Of a DNA stretch of 64,000 bases, positions 11,821 through 24,330 are shown piece after piece. The notes beneath the pieces were generated by a model, which had not been told where the DNA came from, made no database searches, and saw only the letters and a program-made list of their open reading frames with translations. Positions within the stretch are counted from its first letter, which is position 1, and every line of letters starts with the position of its first letter. Position numbers and translations under genes: made by a program. The DNA is from Dipteris shenzhenensis (Eukaryota > Polypodiophyta > Polypodiopsida > Gleicheniales): the NCBI GenBank assembly GCA_047967505.1, contig CM106538.1, one strand, 5' to 3'.

Positions 11821-11877
11821 ACACACACCACAGAGTACACACACACACATACACACACACGACACACACATACACAC
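11811..11877. repeat. Interrupted CA microsatellite
   Basis: A CA-rich tract with small interruptions (ccacagagta, cata, cgaca). It separates copy H from copy D and ends directly at the T tract of D. Confidence 0.9.
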
Positions 11878-11951
11878 TTTTTTTTGGGGTGAAATCTTTG
11901 ATTGATTATATTATATGAGTAGCAACCTCAAAATAAGGTGCTACAATAACA

Positions 11952-14900
11952 TCAACTGAAAATTTCAGTATATGCCAAAAAGACCTCATGATCTATGCAG
12001 CGGGTCTGCAAGCAATCAAAGAAAGATTGCTACAGAGAACGCCTAAAAAAGCCAAACAGAGAGAAAGTAGGATCACCAAAGACTTTTACAATTCCTATAT
12101 GTCCATAAAGTCCATAGTGCCTAGTAGCGAACCCAAACGAAGAAAAGATGAAACTCCGGTCTGGATGGATGAAACCCAAATAGCTAGAAGAACTTCCCAA
12201 ACGGAATAGATGGGAATCTCATTGACAAGTGCTGTCGAAGTAGATCAAAAAACTCACGAGAGCACAGACAATGCCAAAACAAGTGAGGCACAGTCTCCGA
12301 AGAAGCAGAACATCTGTGGCAAAGTGCAGGAGCAATGTGTCGATGAGCTAATAGCTGTCCAGATGGAAACACTCCCAAAAGAACTCGCCAAAAGAAAACC
12401 TGTTGCCGAAGCGGTACTTTATAGGCCCAAAGTTGCTATAATCTTTTCCTCCATCACTTGGCTGGGCGATGCATTCACCAAACAGAATCACCTCTCTCTG
12501 AAACCCAAGGTTGAGGCAAAAGGATTTTATACAATGCAAGTACAGTAATCTGAGATAGCCTCAAAGGACGAGAATAGGACCCTGGAGAAGTCAAAGTCCA
12601 ATCTTCCAGCCGGTCTTGGAGTTCCAAAGGAGGAATCGGAACAAAAGGCGAAAGTATAGAAGTAATTTGTCGCCACAAAGGACGATATTAAGAGCCCAAT
12701 CCATATGTAGTGGGGTTGCTAGAGAAAAGGCGAGCACAGTACCAGCATCATCTATAACATCAGCAACCGAGGTGATGCCTTTAAACGAGACAAAGTAGGA
12801 ACATCGAGGTTCCTGTAAAGCCAAGGGAGGCTGAAAGACTTTCGACCAGTGAATGCTTTCAGCTCTCAAAGAATTCCCAAGCAAAGATTGCCGTCCATTC
12901 CATTCCAGATGAGAAAGAACATGCTTCCAGTCAAGAAGCAAGCGGGAGACAAAAGGGCAGCCAGGCAAAGTGCCATCAGTGCAGCCAAAAAAGAAATCCC
13001 AGTGATCGAGTTGCCAATAACCAAACGCAAAAATACTGATATGAGTGACCAGAGTCCTAATCATAAGAGCCCAAGGCTGATCACCTTGCAGAAATTGCAA
13101 TAACATTTTTCCCTTGTGGGCAAGAATATGCACATGAATATCCATGATGTTCAATCACCATGCATCTTGGGAGAACAAATGTGATGCATCGAAAGCAGCC
13201 TGAGACTTTTTCTGCCATGTTTGGATCGCCAGAAGATTTCCATAAAGACAGACATGAAAGATGTAAGATCTGCCTTAGTGAACATGATGAATGGCAAGTA
13301 AAATTGAATATATGCCACAAGGATGGACTGCACTATTCGAAGACGAACGTGCAAAGGCCAAGTTGCTAGTTTCCAATACTCAAGCTTTTTCCGAAGCTTA
13401 GCCAAAACCCAATTAGTTTGTTGTCGGCGAGTGAGTACCCACCCCAAAGGGTAGCCAAGATGACGAACAAACTGAGTGGATGGAATGATATCCTCGGGCC
13501 ATAATAGACTATGCCAGTCTTTGGAATGCAAAGAGAGCAACTTAGACTTTTGAAAATTAACATGAAGACCAATTGCCAAACCATAAACAGAGAGGGCCTA
13601 CATCAAGGCACCAAGATCATGGGGCATATTCTTCGGGGTAAAGAAAGAATCATCAGCATATGCTTGAGCAACCATGCTGCAATTAGCATCCAATTCCAAG
13701 CCATGAAGTGATCCTGTAGCCACAAGATGATCAATATATTGCAGCATAGGACGAGTAGCAATGGCATACAGTAAAGCACTGAGAGGGCATCCCTGGCAGA
13801 TCGAACAACACAGAGTCCACTCATCAGAGATATCCCAAGAAAGGATGCAAGCCGCATTGCTATATCTGTAAAGCCAGTAAATAACCTACTGCATTTTTGG
13901 TCCAAACCCCAAAGCTCGCATAGTTTGCGAGATGAAATCCCATCGAACTGTGTCAAAGGCTTTTGCAATATCTACCTGCAAGAGTAGAACATCCTGCTGC
14001 GTGTATTTGGCATATTCAATCCCAATATAAGCATTGGCAATGTTATCTGTGATATGGCGACGTGGAACAAAGCCATATTGGGAGGGATGCAACCCATCAT
14101 TTGGATAACCTTTAATCCGATCAACCACCATTTTGGTAATGATCTTGAAAATGAATGGCATGAGCGTGATTGGCCTCCAATCACCAAGTGAATCACATAA
14201 CTGCTTTTTTAGAATCAGCTTGAGAAGACCCTTTTTCCATGACACAGGCATCTGCTGATTTTGCCATGTTGTATTTACCATTTGCAGCAAGGTGAATTTA
14301 AGAAGATCCCAAAATGCAAGAAAAAATTCAACAGTGAGACCATCCCATCCTGGAGATTTCCATCTGCCATAGGATCTCAGTGCATCAGACAATTCCCTTT
14401 TAGTGAAGGGATGTTCAAGTTCCATAGCCTGAGCATCAGACATAATTGGATGAATATGCTGCAAAAGAAGTTGACGTGCAGACACGACCCGAGGAGAAAG
14501 AGTATCCACATGCCCAAAATGAGTGGAGAAGTGCTGCACACATAAATCAGCAAGCTCTGAACGAGATGTTGACCGAGAACCATTAGGCATCCGGATCCGA
14601 CAGATATTGGCAGCCTGTCTTTTGTAGCGTAAACTCTTAAAAAATTGCTTGAAAGAGCAGCCTACATCCAAAAATGCCCGTTGTCTGGATCGAGTTTCCC
14701 ATTTAGCAAGCTTTCTGCAATCATTGGATTGAAGAGAGAATTGAGCCTGACATAAGAACATGCTTTCCTCTGAAGACAAAGGGCGAAGATGAGCAAGCTC
14801 AAACTCTGACAAGTAAATTTGGCATGTGCTACAGTCTCCCTTGTGGCTTGCATATAGGATTTGCCATAATCTCGAATAACTACTTGCATCCGAGCAACAA

Positions 14901-15765
14901 AAGCCTGCCAGGCATAATCCAAACCAATGTGTATCTAACGAGAGAGAGGCTGAATAGCATTAGAGACCAAGGCTTTAAAGTCAGAATGCTCCAGATAACT
15001 ATTATTAATCAGCAAAAGCCTTCGGCAAGGCAATCTGTCAGTGGGAAATTCATGGAAGGAAAGCCTCAACCAAAGAGGAGCATGATCCGAATGTGTGAAA
15101 GCATGGTCAACCCAAATTTGACAAGTAAAGGCATCACAATGCTGTGGATCAATCTGATACCATCCATCCAAGCGTGCCCGATAAGAAGATTGAGCATTAT
15201 GCTGAAAGGTATAGCCCGGAAGCATGGGCTGTAATTCCTTCCAGAGATCAACCAAGCGCAGCTGAAGCAAAAAATCAGACCATGCCTGTGTTTCAGAAGC
15301 CAACATATGAGTGTGGCATGAGGTGTTGTCACCCGATTGAAGGGCATTATTAAAGTCACCACAAATGAAGGCATGTTGTCGCCATGGATAAGTATGCATG
15401 GCTGCCCAGATCAAAGCTCTATCACGAGAAGATTGGGGGACATAAACCAATGCAAATTCAATAATTTCCCCTTGAACAAGGCATTGAACAATAATCCATC
15501 TACCACGGCGATCATTGAGAGCCACAACAGGTTGAAGGTCGTGCTTTACCAAAAAAGCCACACCAGAAAAGGACTGCTCTCCAGCATAGAAGATATCATA
15601 ACCAGCAAAATGGCCTATCTAACCAACATACATATGCTGATTATGCTGTTGCAAAGCAACTATATCAGGCTGCAATTGCCTGTTATACATCCAGACCAGT
15701 TTCCATTTGCGACCATCACACATTCCCTCTACATTGATAGTAACACACTTCAGATGATCAAGCAT
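11952..15765 (-). pseudogene. LINE copy D ORF2, several frameshifts and stops
   Basis: Endonuclease-reverse transcriptase protein of the same family as copy A. The start ATG is at 15765. The endonuclease segment is open at 14935-15561 (CGDFNN, SDHAPLW), preceded by a stop near 15620. The reverse transcriptase follows at about 14810-13600 (FVPRRHITDN, LLQVDIAKAFD, AYADDSF-like). The C-terminal part is spread over frames to 11952, including the zinc domain CHRC...HLFWHC near 12290-12340. The 208-residue and 308-residue open pieces are the largest intact blocks. Confidence 0.9.
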
Positions 15766-15834
15766 ATTTACAGTTATGGGACAGGTATGTATAGCAACTA
15801 ACGGGCTGTCTACGTCTGCATTTTCACCTCAATG

Positions 15835-17031
15835 TCCGGGCCTCTGCCCTGGGATGAAGCATCAACCTAAGGAGAGGACAAAAGTGCAGCAACTTCTTCA
15901 GGAAATTTTGCATTCACAGCAGCCCAGGTCAAGCCAACACTAGAGTTTTCAGCAAGTGTTTTCCCATGAGAGGATGCACCACTCCAAGTTCGAGAAGGCA
16001 AAGGTCGCCTGGGGGAGATCACTTTGCGAGGAGTTTGCCATCCATCAGTCAAAAAAATTTCCCCCTTCCCTTGAGGTGGAGAGGACAAAGGCACAGGAAA
16101 AGAAGCATTACCATTTGAGACAGCCAGGGCTTTGCCTTTGTCTTGAATAGAGAAAAACTGTTTGACCCCTTTGTTTTTTACCACAAAAGAGGATTTGCAT
16201 TCATATTCAAAGGCTGAACCATTTCAGCTTGCACTGGCATCCGTGGAGCTCGGGAAGGGCATTGTGAAGCCGTGTGCCCAAATTGCTTGCATTCAAAGCA
16301 AGCACCTGCAAACAGCCCCCACTTGAGCTTGTAAAAGGCACTCCCCATGGAAACATTATTTACAGTAACCGAATATGAAGCTGGAATGGGATGATCTGTA
16401 TCTCACAAAATGCAGAAGCGATTCGAATTTCCATTGGGTCACGGTGGACATACCACCTTACCGAGGGAAGCTGCAATTTTAGGTAGAAGAGAAGACAACA
16501 TTGAGGAAAGTCCACAACTTCTACCCAAATAGGGCAACGATGCCGAATCAATGCCTGATAATCCCAAGTGGGAGACCAGGGCAGGACATGGACCATCTGC
16601 TGGCCATAGAAGAGAGGAGAGTGCTCCAGCAAAACCTGATGGTGCTCCTCATCAGCCATGATGATCTCAAAAAAGCCCCTCGCTGCATAATGAACTTTTT
16701 TGACATAAGAACCACCTAGGGTTCGAGTCAACCAATTCCCAACATCTGCTGCAGCAGGCATTCGTCCTGGGAAGAAAATTATAATGGCATGCTTTGCATA
16801 CTCCTTAATTGGATTAAATATATCATCCACTTCCACCATAATGCCAGTGGTGGGAAGTGGATCTTTCCAACCTTTGCGGGTGACTTCAAACCCTTCATGC
16901 ATAACCTCATAAACAAGCTGAGCCTCAGTAGAGTCATGAAGGGAATCATCTGAATCCATCACCTGTTTTTGTTTCTTGTTGAAAACCGACTTGTCTTTGT
17001 GAAAGGTTTTCTCATAGGAATAATCCGCCAT
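15835..17031 (-). pseudogene. LINE copy D ORF1, broken
   Basis: The start is MADYSYEKTF at 17031, colinear with copy A. The DUF4283-like region is open to about 16500 (GNWLTRTLGGSYVKKVHYAA, LPWSPTWDYQALIRHRCPIW), then the frame changes. Zinc-knuckle sequence is recognisable near 16260-16320. The polar C-terminal tail is open at 15867-16184. Confidence 0.85.
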
Positions 17032-17089
17032 TCAAGTTAAGGAAAAGGCTTGAAAGCAGCAACGCTTTACAAGGAGGAAAGCACAGCAA

Positions 17090-17310
17090 GTACAAAACTG
17101 TATGGATTTTTCCTGGATGTACGGACAAAATCGTACGGGTTTTTGACAGTACGATATTTTTTTTCCTCCCTGACAACAAAACTGTACGGACAAAACTATA
17201 CGGATTTTCCCTGAGTGAACGGACGAAATCGTACGGATTTTTGACAGTACGATTTTTTTTCCCCGAATTTTCTCACAAAGCGTACGGACACAAAACGGGC
17301 GTCAAACGAA
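17090..17310 (-). promoter_or_regulatory. 5' UTR of LINE copy D with two tandem GTAC-bearing monomers
   Basis: Two units about 98 bp apart share the pattern cgtacgg-n-tttttgacagtacgat followed by a T-rich run (for instance ttttgacagt at 17141 and 17239). I count seven GTAC tetramers. The tandem-monomer layout resembles promoter monomers of other LINEs; promoter activity is inferred. Confidence 0.5.
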
Positions 17311-17430
17311 ACCTTGAGGGTGTCAAACTGAGGGAGAAACAAGTAGCTGCAACGTGGGAGCACGAGAGCCACACACACACCACCAAAGACCACACACTGT
17401 CACGAGACACATACACACACACACACTCTC

Positions 17431-17541
17431 TTTTTGGTGAGAAGAATATTTTATTGCTGTGAAATAATTACATTCATAGGTACTCCAAAAGCGGAGTAAC
17501 TACTACTCAACCGAAAATCTCAGTATAAGCCATATATACAT
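17431..17541 (-). mobile_element. Family 1 LINE, copy E: 111-bp 3' stub
   Basis: The T run at 17431 and the next 105 bases match the 3' UTR and last codons of copy A (gtgagaagaa, ttacattcatag, tctcagtataagc). The copy stops within the last codons of ORF2 and was then a target for copy F. Confidence 0.85.
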
Positions 17542-17559
17542 CATGGTACACACACACAC

Positions 17560-19341
17560 TTTTTTTTTTTGGGTGAAACCAAGAAAATTATATTATAAAA
17601 CATTCATTTACATTAGGGCAGTGCTCAAGAAAAGAGCCAATGCCCTATCCATCAGAAGCAGTAAAAGAAAAGCTGAATACAAGAAACATCTAAATCATCC
17701 TCATGTAAGGCATCATATAAAGACTACCGCAATGAGGCTCGGAAGAACTCATAAGGGTGCTGAAGGGGAGAATTTAGATATGCATGTTCTCACTGCAGCC
17801 AGAGGGTCCATAAGGCCCAGTATCTGATCCATTGGAAGAAAAGAGAATATTGTGACAAAGAAGCTGATAGTTTGCCGTACATCTAGAAAAACCTGTAGAA
17901 CCTGTGTGCAGGAAATCTGAGAGATAAGAAATAGGAGATCTTGTCTAGAAGGTCTCTGGAATATGAACAAAACCACAATAAATGCGGAATACTCTCAGGA
18001 GTATGATGACATCTTGGACAAAGAGGTGAGGCAATCCTTCTTTGAGCCAATTTCACTCCCACTGGAAGAATACCAACAATGCATCTCCATAGAAAGAGTC
18101 TTTGCTTCAATCGCATTTTCAACTTCCATATCAATTGCAATTTTCCTTGCCACCAGGCTAATGACTTATTCAGATGCCATAGAGAATTAGCATGATGAGC
18201 AATCCGAGGAGGAGGTAATATCAATCGATAAGCCTGTATAGAAGTCAATAAATGCAAAGGTCGAGAAGATAATCTTGGACTTGAAGACTGAAGGTGCCAA
18301 TCTTGAAGCCTGTCTCTTACATTCAATGTTGGAATCGGAACCAAAGGGAGTAAGAGATCAGCAATAGCTTTCCAAATAGGTCTGTGATGTATCCCAAGAT
18401 TGTATTGTCGGTATGCTACCGGAAAAGAGAGAATATGTCCTTGCGTATCTACTATGTCATCAATGAACCGGATGCCCAACTTCATAAGATTGTAAGCTCT
18501 GATTGGTTGTTGTACAGCAAGGGGAGAGGAAAACACAGCACTCCAATGAATGCTTTCCATTTTGAGTGAGGAAGTTATAGAAACAGGATGGGGAGACCGT
18601 TTGATGTGAGAGAGAACTTGCTTCCAATCCTGAATCAAGGAAGTAGAAAATGGACAACCAGGGATTTTACCTTGAAATTTGCCAAGTACTACTTCCGATG
18701 GATCAACTAGCCAATGTCCATAAGCATTTGTGCGCATCTGACCACACAAAATTGCCAACATGATAGACCAAGGCTGCTCTTGTTGAAAAAATGTCTTGAG
18801 CATAGTGATCTTTCTTGCCAACACATGAAATTTGATGTTTATTATATTCAAACCACCATGCATTCTTGGTGAGCAAAGCAGGTCCATTTTGAGTAACCTT
18901 AAAGCTTTTTTATGAAGCTTAGTTTTCCAGAAAATCTCCATGGCTTGAGACATAAAAGAAGAGAGATCTCGAGATGACCAATGTAATAGAGGAAGGTAGA
19001 ACTGGACATAAGCTACAACAATGGACTGGACAAAATTCGAAGCCGTACATGCAGGGGCCAAGTGGAGATCTTCCAATATTCTAATTTGTCCTGAATTTTG
19101 TTTAACACCCAAGATATTTGTTGCTTATTTCTGATTTTCCAGCCAATGGGATAGCCCAAATGTCTTACTATGTTTTCCGGATAAATAATTTGGCCGGGCC
19201 ACAGGATAGCATGCCAGTCACAATGCTTGAGAGGCAAGAGTTTTGATTTCTGTAAATTAATTTTAAGACCAGCTGCCAACCCAAAATCTGAAAGGGTATC
19301 CATCAATAGGCGAAGCTCCAAAGGACTGTTCTTTGGCATGA
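17560..19341 (-). mobile_element. Family 1 LINE, copy F, 5' truncated
   Basis: A 1.8-kb 3' portion with an A tail abutting (GT)n. It is flanked by direct repeats catggtacacacacacac at 17542-17559 and 19342-19359. It begins inside the reverse transcriptase right after the position of the catalytic YADD box, at residues MPKNSPLELR. Confidence 0.92.
17883..19341 (-). pseudogene. LINE copy F ORF2, C-terminal part
   Basis: C-terminal part of the reverse transcriptase and tether region. The first piece (19341 to about 19013) includes the LNLQKSKLLPL-like motif and LGYPIGW. A second open piece of 409 codons (19112 to 17883) carries LLCSPRMHGGLN, the WW-rich segment and the zinc domain CPRCHHTPESIPHLLWFC. 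One frame change near 19050 separates them. No catalytic residues remain, so it cannot be active. Confidence 0.88.
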
Positions 19342-19454
19342 CATGGTACACACACACACACACACACTTTTTTTTTAATAGTAAAATCCAGTGTATTTAT
19401 ATTCTCATAAATTTACAAGATGGGAAGTCTCCAAAATGGAGAGTATCCCAAAAA

Positions 19455-22400
19455 TCAGAAACATAAAAAGAAAAGCTCTATGCAAGAAGCATGGATATCA
19501 CCCTCATGGCAGGCATCATATAAGGATTGCCGCAATGAGGCTCGGAAAGATTCATATGACTTGTGAATCTGGCGACCCAAGTATGCCAAATTATGCTCAT
19601 TCCAAATTGTCCAAAGAGCCCAAAATCTGACCCATGAGAGAAATAGTGAATAGTGAGACAAGGACCTCATATATCTTCCAAATAACCAAAAATGTTTCCC
19701 AAATCTGTGGCTCGGGAAACGGAGTTGAAGATGATCTGAAATTCTTCTAAGGAGGTTCCTAGAACACGGGCAGTGCCAAAGCAAATGAGGGACAGTCTCT
19801 GAAGGAGCTCGACATCATAAACATGTGGATGGTGCTATGTGACGTTTGGCAAGTGTGATTCCCACTGACAAAGTGCCGGTCATGCATCTCCAAAGAAAAA
19901 GTCTTTGTTTCAAAGGCATTTTACACTTCCATAATATTCGGAGATTCTTCCGCCACCATGAAAGGGGCTTCCTGATATGCCACAGAGTATTAGCATATTG
20001 CTGAATCCATGGAGCAGGCTGAAGAAGCCTGTAGGCTTTGATGGAGGTCAAGACAGGCAGAGGAACAGGATGAGAGCATGTAGCAGAGGGTTGCAATTGC
20101 CAATCCATAAGCCTGTCTATGCCAGCCACAGGAGGGACAAGGAGAAGAGGATGTAACAAATCAGCAATTTTCTTCCATATCAACCTATGATGCATTCCCA
20201 ATGCATAGGAAGCAGTGGCATGAGGAAAAGATAAGATATAGCCTTGATCATCTACCACATCATTTATGTATCTAATTCCCAATTTCATGAGATTATATGC
20301 CCGAACAGGTTCCTATAAAGCAAGTGGAATGTCAAAGATGGCACTCCATTGAATACTTTCTTTCCTCATCGAGTTTGTCCCCGAGCAGTTATCGGGAGCC
20401 CATTTGACCTTAGAAAGTACTTGTTTCCAGTCAAGTATCAGAGCAGTAGAGAAAGGACAGCCAGGTATCTTCCCTACAAATCTCCCAATGACAACCTCCC
20501 AATGATCAGTAGTCCAATGGCCATATGCCGATGTCCTCATGTTGACACACATGGATGCTATCATACAAGTCCATGGCTGTTGTTGACGGAAAAAAGTATG
20601 GAGCATAGTCGCCTTCCTTACAAGTACATGATATCTTATATTGAGAACATTAAGTCCACCATGCATCCTAGGAGAGCACACCATTTCCATCTTCATCAGT
20701 CTCAATGCTTTCACAATAGTTTTTGTCCTCCATAACAGCTCCATAGCTTGAGACATAAAGGCTGAAATATCTCTGGGGGACCAATGTAACAAAGGCAAAA
20801 AGAACTGAACATAGGACATTACAATGGACTGTACTATTCTGAGCCTGACATGAAGTGGCCAAGTAAAAATTTTCCAATATTCCAGTTTATGTTGAAGTCT
20901 TTGGAAGATCCATTTTAACTGCTACTTCCTGGTGATATGCCATCCTATAGGATATCCAAATGCCTGACTACATCTTTGGAATGCACCACCTGACCTGGCT
21001 AGAGAATAGAATGTCAGTCACATTGTTTCAGGGGAAGCAATTTAGATTTGTCAAAATTGACATGCAATCCCGCTGCTAATCCATACAATGATAGGGTGGT
21101 CATAAGCATGTGAACTTCCCGGGGAGAATTTCGTGGCATAAAGAAGGAATCATCAGCATATGCTTGTGCCAAAAAAGATGCAGCCCCAGGGATTTTAAGA
21201 CCAGTCATCTGTCCTGTGTTTGTAAGATGATCAAGATACATCAAGAGGGGATGGGTCGCAATAGCATAGAAGAGAGCACTAAGAGGGAAGCCCTGTCTAA
21301 CTGATCTCCCCAATGTCCATGACCGAGATAGATGACCCCCAAGAATGCACTGAGAAGTAGAGCCAGAATAAAGCCAATAAACTGCATTTGCTATCTTGGG
21401 ACCAAAGCCCAACTTTGTCATGATTTGAGAGATAAAATCCCATTGAGCAGTGTCAAATGCCTTAGCAATGTCTACCTGCAATATGAGCACATCTTGATGT
21501 GAGTACTTAGCATATTCAATTGCAGTCGATGCATTTGAGATATTGTCATGGATTTGTCTTCGTGGCACAAACCCATACTGATGAGGATGAAGGTCCGCAT
21601 TCAATATCCCGTGAAGCCTATACACAATCATTTTGGCAATGAGTTTGTAAACTACAGGCATCAAAGTAATAGGCCTCCAATCTGACATATGGTCACACAT
21701 ACGTTTTTTGGGCACAAGTTTGATTATGCCATGCTTCCAAAGGGGCAGCAAGTGATTTTCTTGCCAGGCAACATTGATCATTTGCAAAAGGACATCTTTC
21801 AGATCATTCCAAAAAGAAATATAAAATTCCACCGTAAGACCATCCCAACCAGGGGACTTGTGTTTGCTGAGGTGGGACAATGCATTATCAAGTTCTGTGT
21901 CAGTAAAAGGTCTCTCCAATGTAAGTGCATCATCCATTTCCACTATCTCAGAAACATATTGAAGAAATTCAATCCTTGCATCAGTCACTTGATTTGATGG
22001 GGAACCAGGAGCAGAGAACAATTGCTGGAAATAATTTTGGCATTCATCTTGGAGATCAGAGAAAGAGTGCGTCCAAGAGCCATCTATCTTCCTTACCCTT
22101 AGACATGAGTTTTTCTTTCGAGTAGCATGTAGGCCCTGGAAGAAGGCTTTTGATGAGCAGCCCTTATCCATGAGAGGCTTCATTCTTGCTCTAATCTGCC
22201 ATTTGTGCAATTTCCTCTGATCATTATCATTCAGTTTGATCCGAGCATGTGAAAGGAAATCATTTTCTGATTCAGAGAGAGGTCTGAAATGTGAAAATTC
22301 AGTCAATTGTTGTGCTGTCCTTTTTGCCCATTTAACCTCTTTCCTCCATTTAGTCATATGCCAGTTTCCATACTCCCTAATGACATTCTGTATACGAGAG

Positions 22401-23272
22401 ACGAAACTGTCCCAAGCATAATCCATGTCCTCCTGGGCATGCAAAGGCAAGGGATGAATTGCAAGTCTGATCATTTGCTGGAAATATTGATGTCGGAGAT
22501 AAGCCTGATTAACATGCAGTAATCTACTGGAAAGAGGTGGCAAATCATCCAGTGGCATACCAAGTTGCAGATTCATCCATAATGGGGCATGATCTGACAA
22601 GCCCAATGAGAAATCTATGAGGAGATGAGGGCTAAAATCTGCATATTGTTGTGGGTAAAACAAATACCATCTGTCAAGCCTTGCCCAGTACGTAGTAAAT
22701 GCATTATGATGAAAAGTATATCCAGGCACTGACCCTTGGAGCAGCAGCCATAAATCTTCAGCCTGCACAGGAAGAAGCATGCTATCCCATTTCTGCCTTT
22801 CCGATAATAGCATATGAGATCTTGAAGTGGTGCTATCTCTCGGCAGAAGAGAATTGTTAAAATCTCCACAGATAAATGCATTAGATCTCCATGGATATTT
22901 GCTTAAAGAATCCCATAAAGAAGCCCTCATGGCAGAGGTCTAGGAGGCATAAACTGATGCAAACTCAAGAATATCACCATTGACATTACATTGTATGACC
23001 ATCCATCTGCCACTGCTGTCATTGGAGGCCAACTGAGGCTCCAGCTCATGTCTGACCATTATGCATACACATGAGTAGGTAGTGGTACCAGCATAATATA
23101 TGTCATAACCGCCAAAGTAATCATGATGCCCAGCCTTAGAGTGCTGATTATGCTCTTGCAAACAAACAACATCTGGCTGCATTTTATGTACATAATTCCA
23201 GAAAAGCCTCCACTTTGAGACATTGCAGAGGCTCTGTACATTGTATGTAAAGCACTTAAGTATTTGATGCAT
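19455..23272 (-). pseudogene. LINE copy G ORF2, endonuclease and reverse transcriptase mostly open
   Basis: The start is MHQILKCFTYNVQ at 23272. The endonuclease (QEHNQH, CGDFNN, LSDHAPLW) and reverse transcriptase (FVPRRQIHDN, LILQVDIAKAFD, SVRQGFPLSAL, QAYADDSFF near 21150) are nearly continuous. A 638-codon open stretch runs from 22930 to 21014. Frame changes near 22935, 20950, 20300 and 19800 break the rest. The C-terminal zinc region is split. The Cys of the usual QGCPLSAL box is Phe here. Confidence 0.9.
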
Positions 23273-23329
23273 GAAAGAGATATATACAGAAAGGTATAAA
23301 GATGAAAACAAGATATCAGAGGCAAAGCC

Positions 23330-23610
23330 TCTGCTTGCATGGGCTGCATGCCTTCATGGTCCATGAAAGATATAACATTCTCCCCTTCTTCAGAATCACA
23401 TATGGGGATGCCCTTCTTCAGAACCCCCACCCAATTTTGATGAGCTGAAGTGGAAGCCTGTCCTGGTGTGGGAGAAGAGGCATCCCATTGACGAGATTGA
23501 AAGGGGCGTTGCTTCAATACAACCACCTTCTTAGGCTGTTGAAAGCCATCCCTATCTGTTCCCACAGATTCCTTCATCTTCTCTTTTTCTTTTTCTTTTC
23601 CTTTTCCAGC
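23330..23610 (-). pseudogene. LINE copy G ORF1, C-terminal fragment
   Basis: Residues DGFQQPKKVVVLKQRPFQSR and the following WDASS match the DGWQSPRKVISARR...WNGASS tail of copy A ORF1. The knuckle and DUF4283-like domain are missing because the copy is 5' truncated. The frame runs past the ORF2 start without a clear stop. Confidence 0.7.
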
Positions 23611-23628
23611 ACACACACACACACACAC
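23610..23628. repeat. CA microsatellite, right border of the LINE pile
   Basis: A run of CA followed by cttgttccacttcc. With the tract at 3843-3864 it marks the two ends of the original AC-repeat locus. Confidence 0.85.
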
Positions 23629-24330
23629 TTGTTCCACTTCCATGACTAGGTCTGCATTGGGCTCTATCTGATCGAGATGCAACGGCACAGAGAGACACTA
23701 TTGTGACAGATCAAGAGCAGTAGGAGGTGAGTGGGCCACAGGATGCTGAGGTAGACAGAGCACAATGGCATGCCATGGACTTCTATGCATTTGAGTCAAC
23801 TTCAAGACCGTGTGGGGTGGATAAGGAGCTTGATATGAGGGCAGTGTGGATCAATGGAGAGAGACAATGTGATGCTGCCAAGCAAGGAATGCAGATACCA
23901 CACACGACGCGGAGAGTGACTAGAGCATGCACAATCGAGGTCCCCGGCCTATCTCCGATCTCCTTAGAGAGAGACGACACGGCATTGCCTAGCGAGGGAT
24001 GGAGAGACCACACACTACACGGAGAGTGACTAGAGCATGCACGATCAAGATCCGGCCTATCTCTGCTTTGCTTAGAGGAGACCGCCGAAGACGAGGTGTC
24101 ACTCTTGACATAGCCCATCGGATATAGAGATTGAGGAGACCACAACCTCTACCATGGATACCTTTGGAGCCCATCAGAGAGCCACCACGGTGCCAAGTTT
24201 CGGCTTTTGAGTTTTAGCTTTCAGTTTTCATTTGAGATTTGATTTTTTTGTTTGAGCTCTTAAGCTCTTAAGCTTAGAATAGCATTCAACAAGGGCCCTA
24301 GCATGCCCTTTGCTTCAGCCCATTGAGGCT
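23629..24330. repeat. Unassigned flank with imperfect 110-bp tandem repeats
   Basis: Between about 23856 and 24090 an imperfect unit of about 110 bp is present a little over two times (accacacac, then gcggagagtgactagagcatg, recurring at 23899 and 24009). I see no gene. The repeat may belong to the 5' part of the (CTTT)n element that ends at 24420. Confidence 0.55.

Larger units (their letters stand above)
11878..17400 (-). mobile_element. Family 1 LINE, copy D, near full length
   Basis: Same plan as copy A: GTAC-rich 5' UTR (about 17090-17310), ORF1 (17031 to about 15835), ORF2 (15765 to 11952), 3' UTR and an A tail abutting (GT)n. Target-site duplications are cacgacacacacatacacac (about 11858-11877) and cacgagacacatacacacac (17401-17420), differing slightly as repeats do. 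The reading frames carry more stops and frameshifts than copy A, which suggests an older insertion. Confidence 0.9.
19368..23610 (-). mobile_element. Family 1 LINE, copy G, 5' truncated in ORF1
   Basis: A 4.2-kb copy of a separate subfamily (3' end ttttaatagtaaaatcc, shared with stub H). It contains all of ORF2 (23272 to 19455) and the C-terminal third of ORF1. Both flanks are pure CA (19350-19367 and 23610-23628), so the target-site duplication cannot be separated from the repeat. ORF2 here is among the best preserved in the window. Confidence 0.9.
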
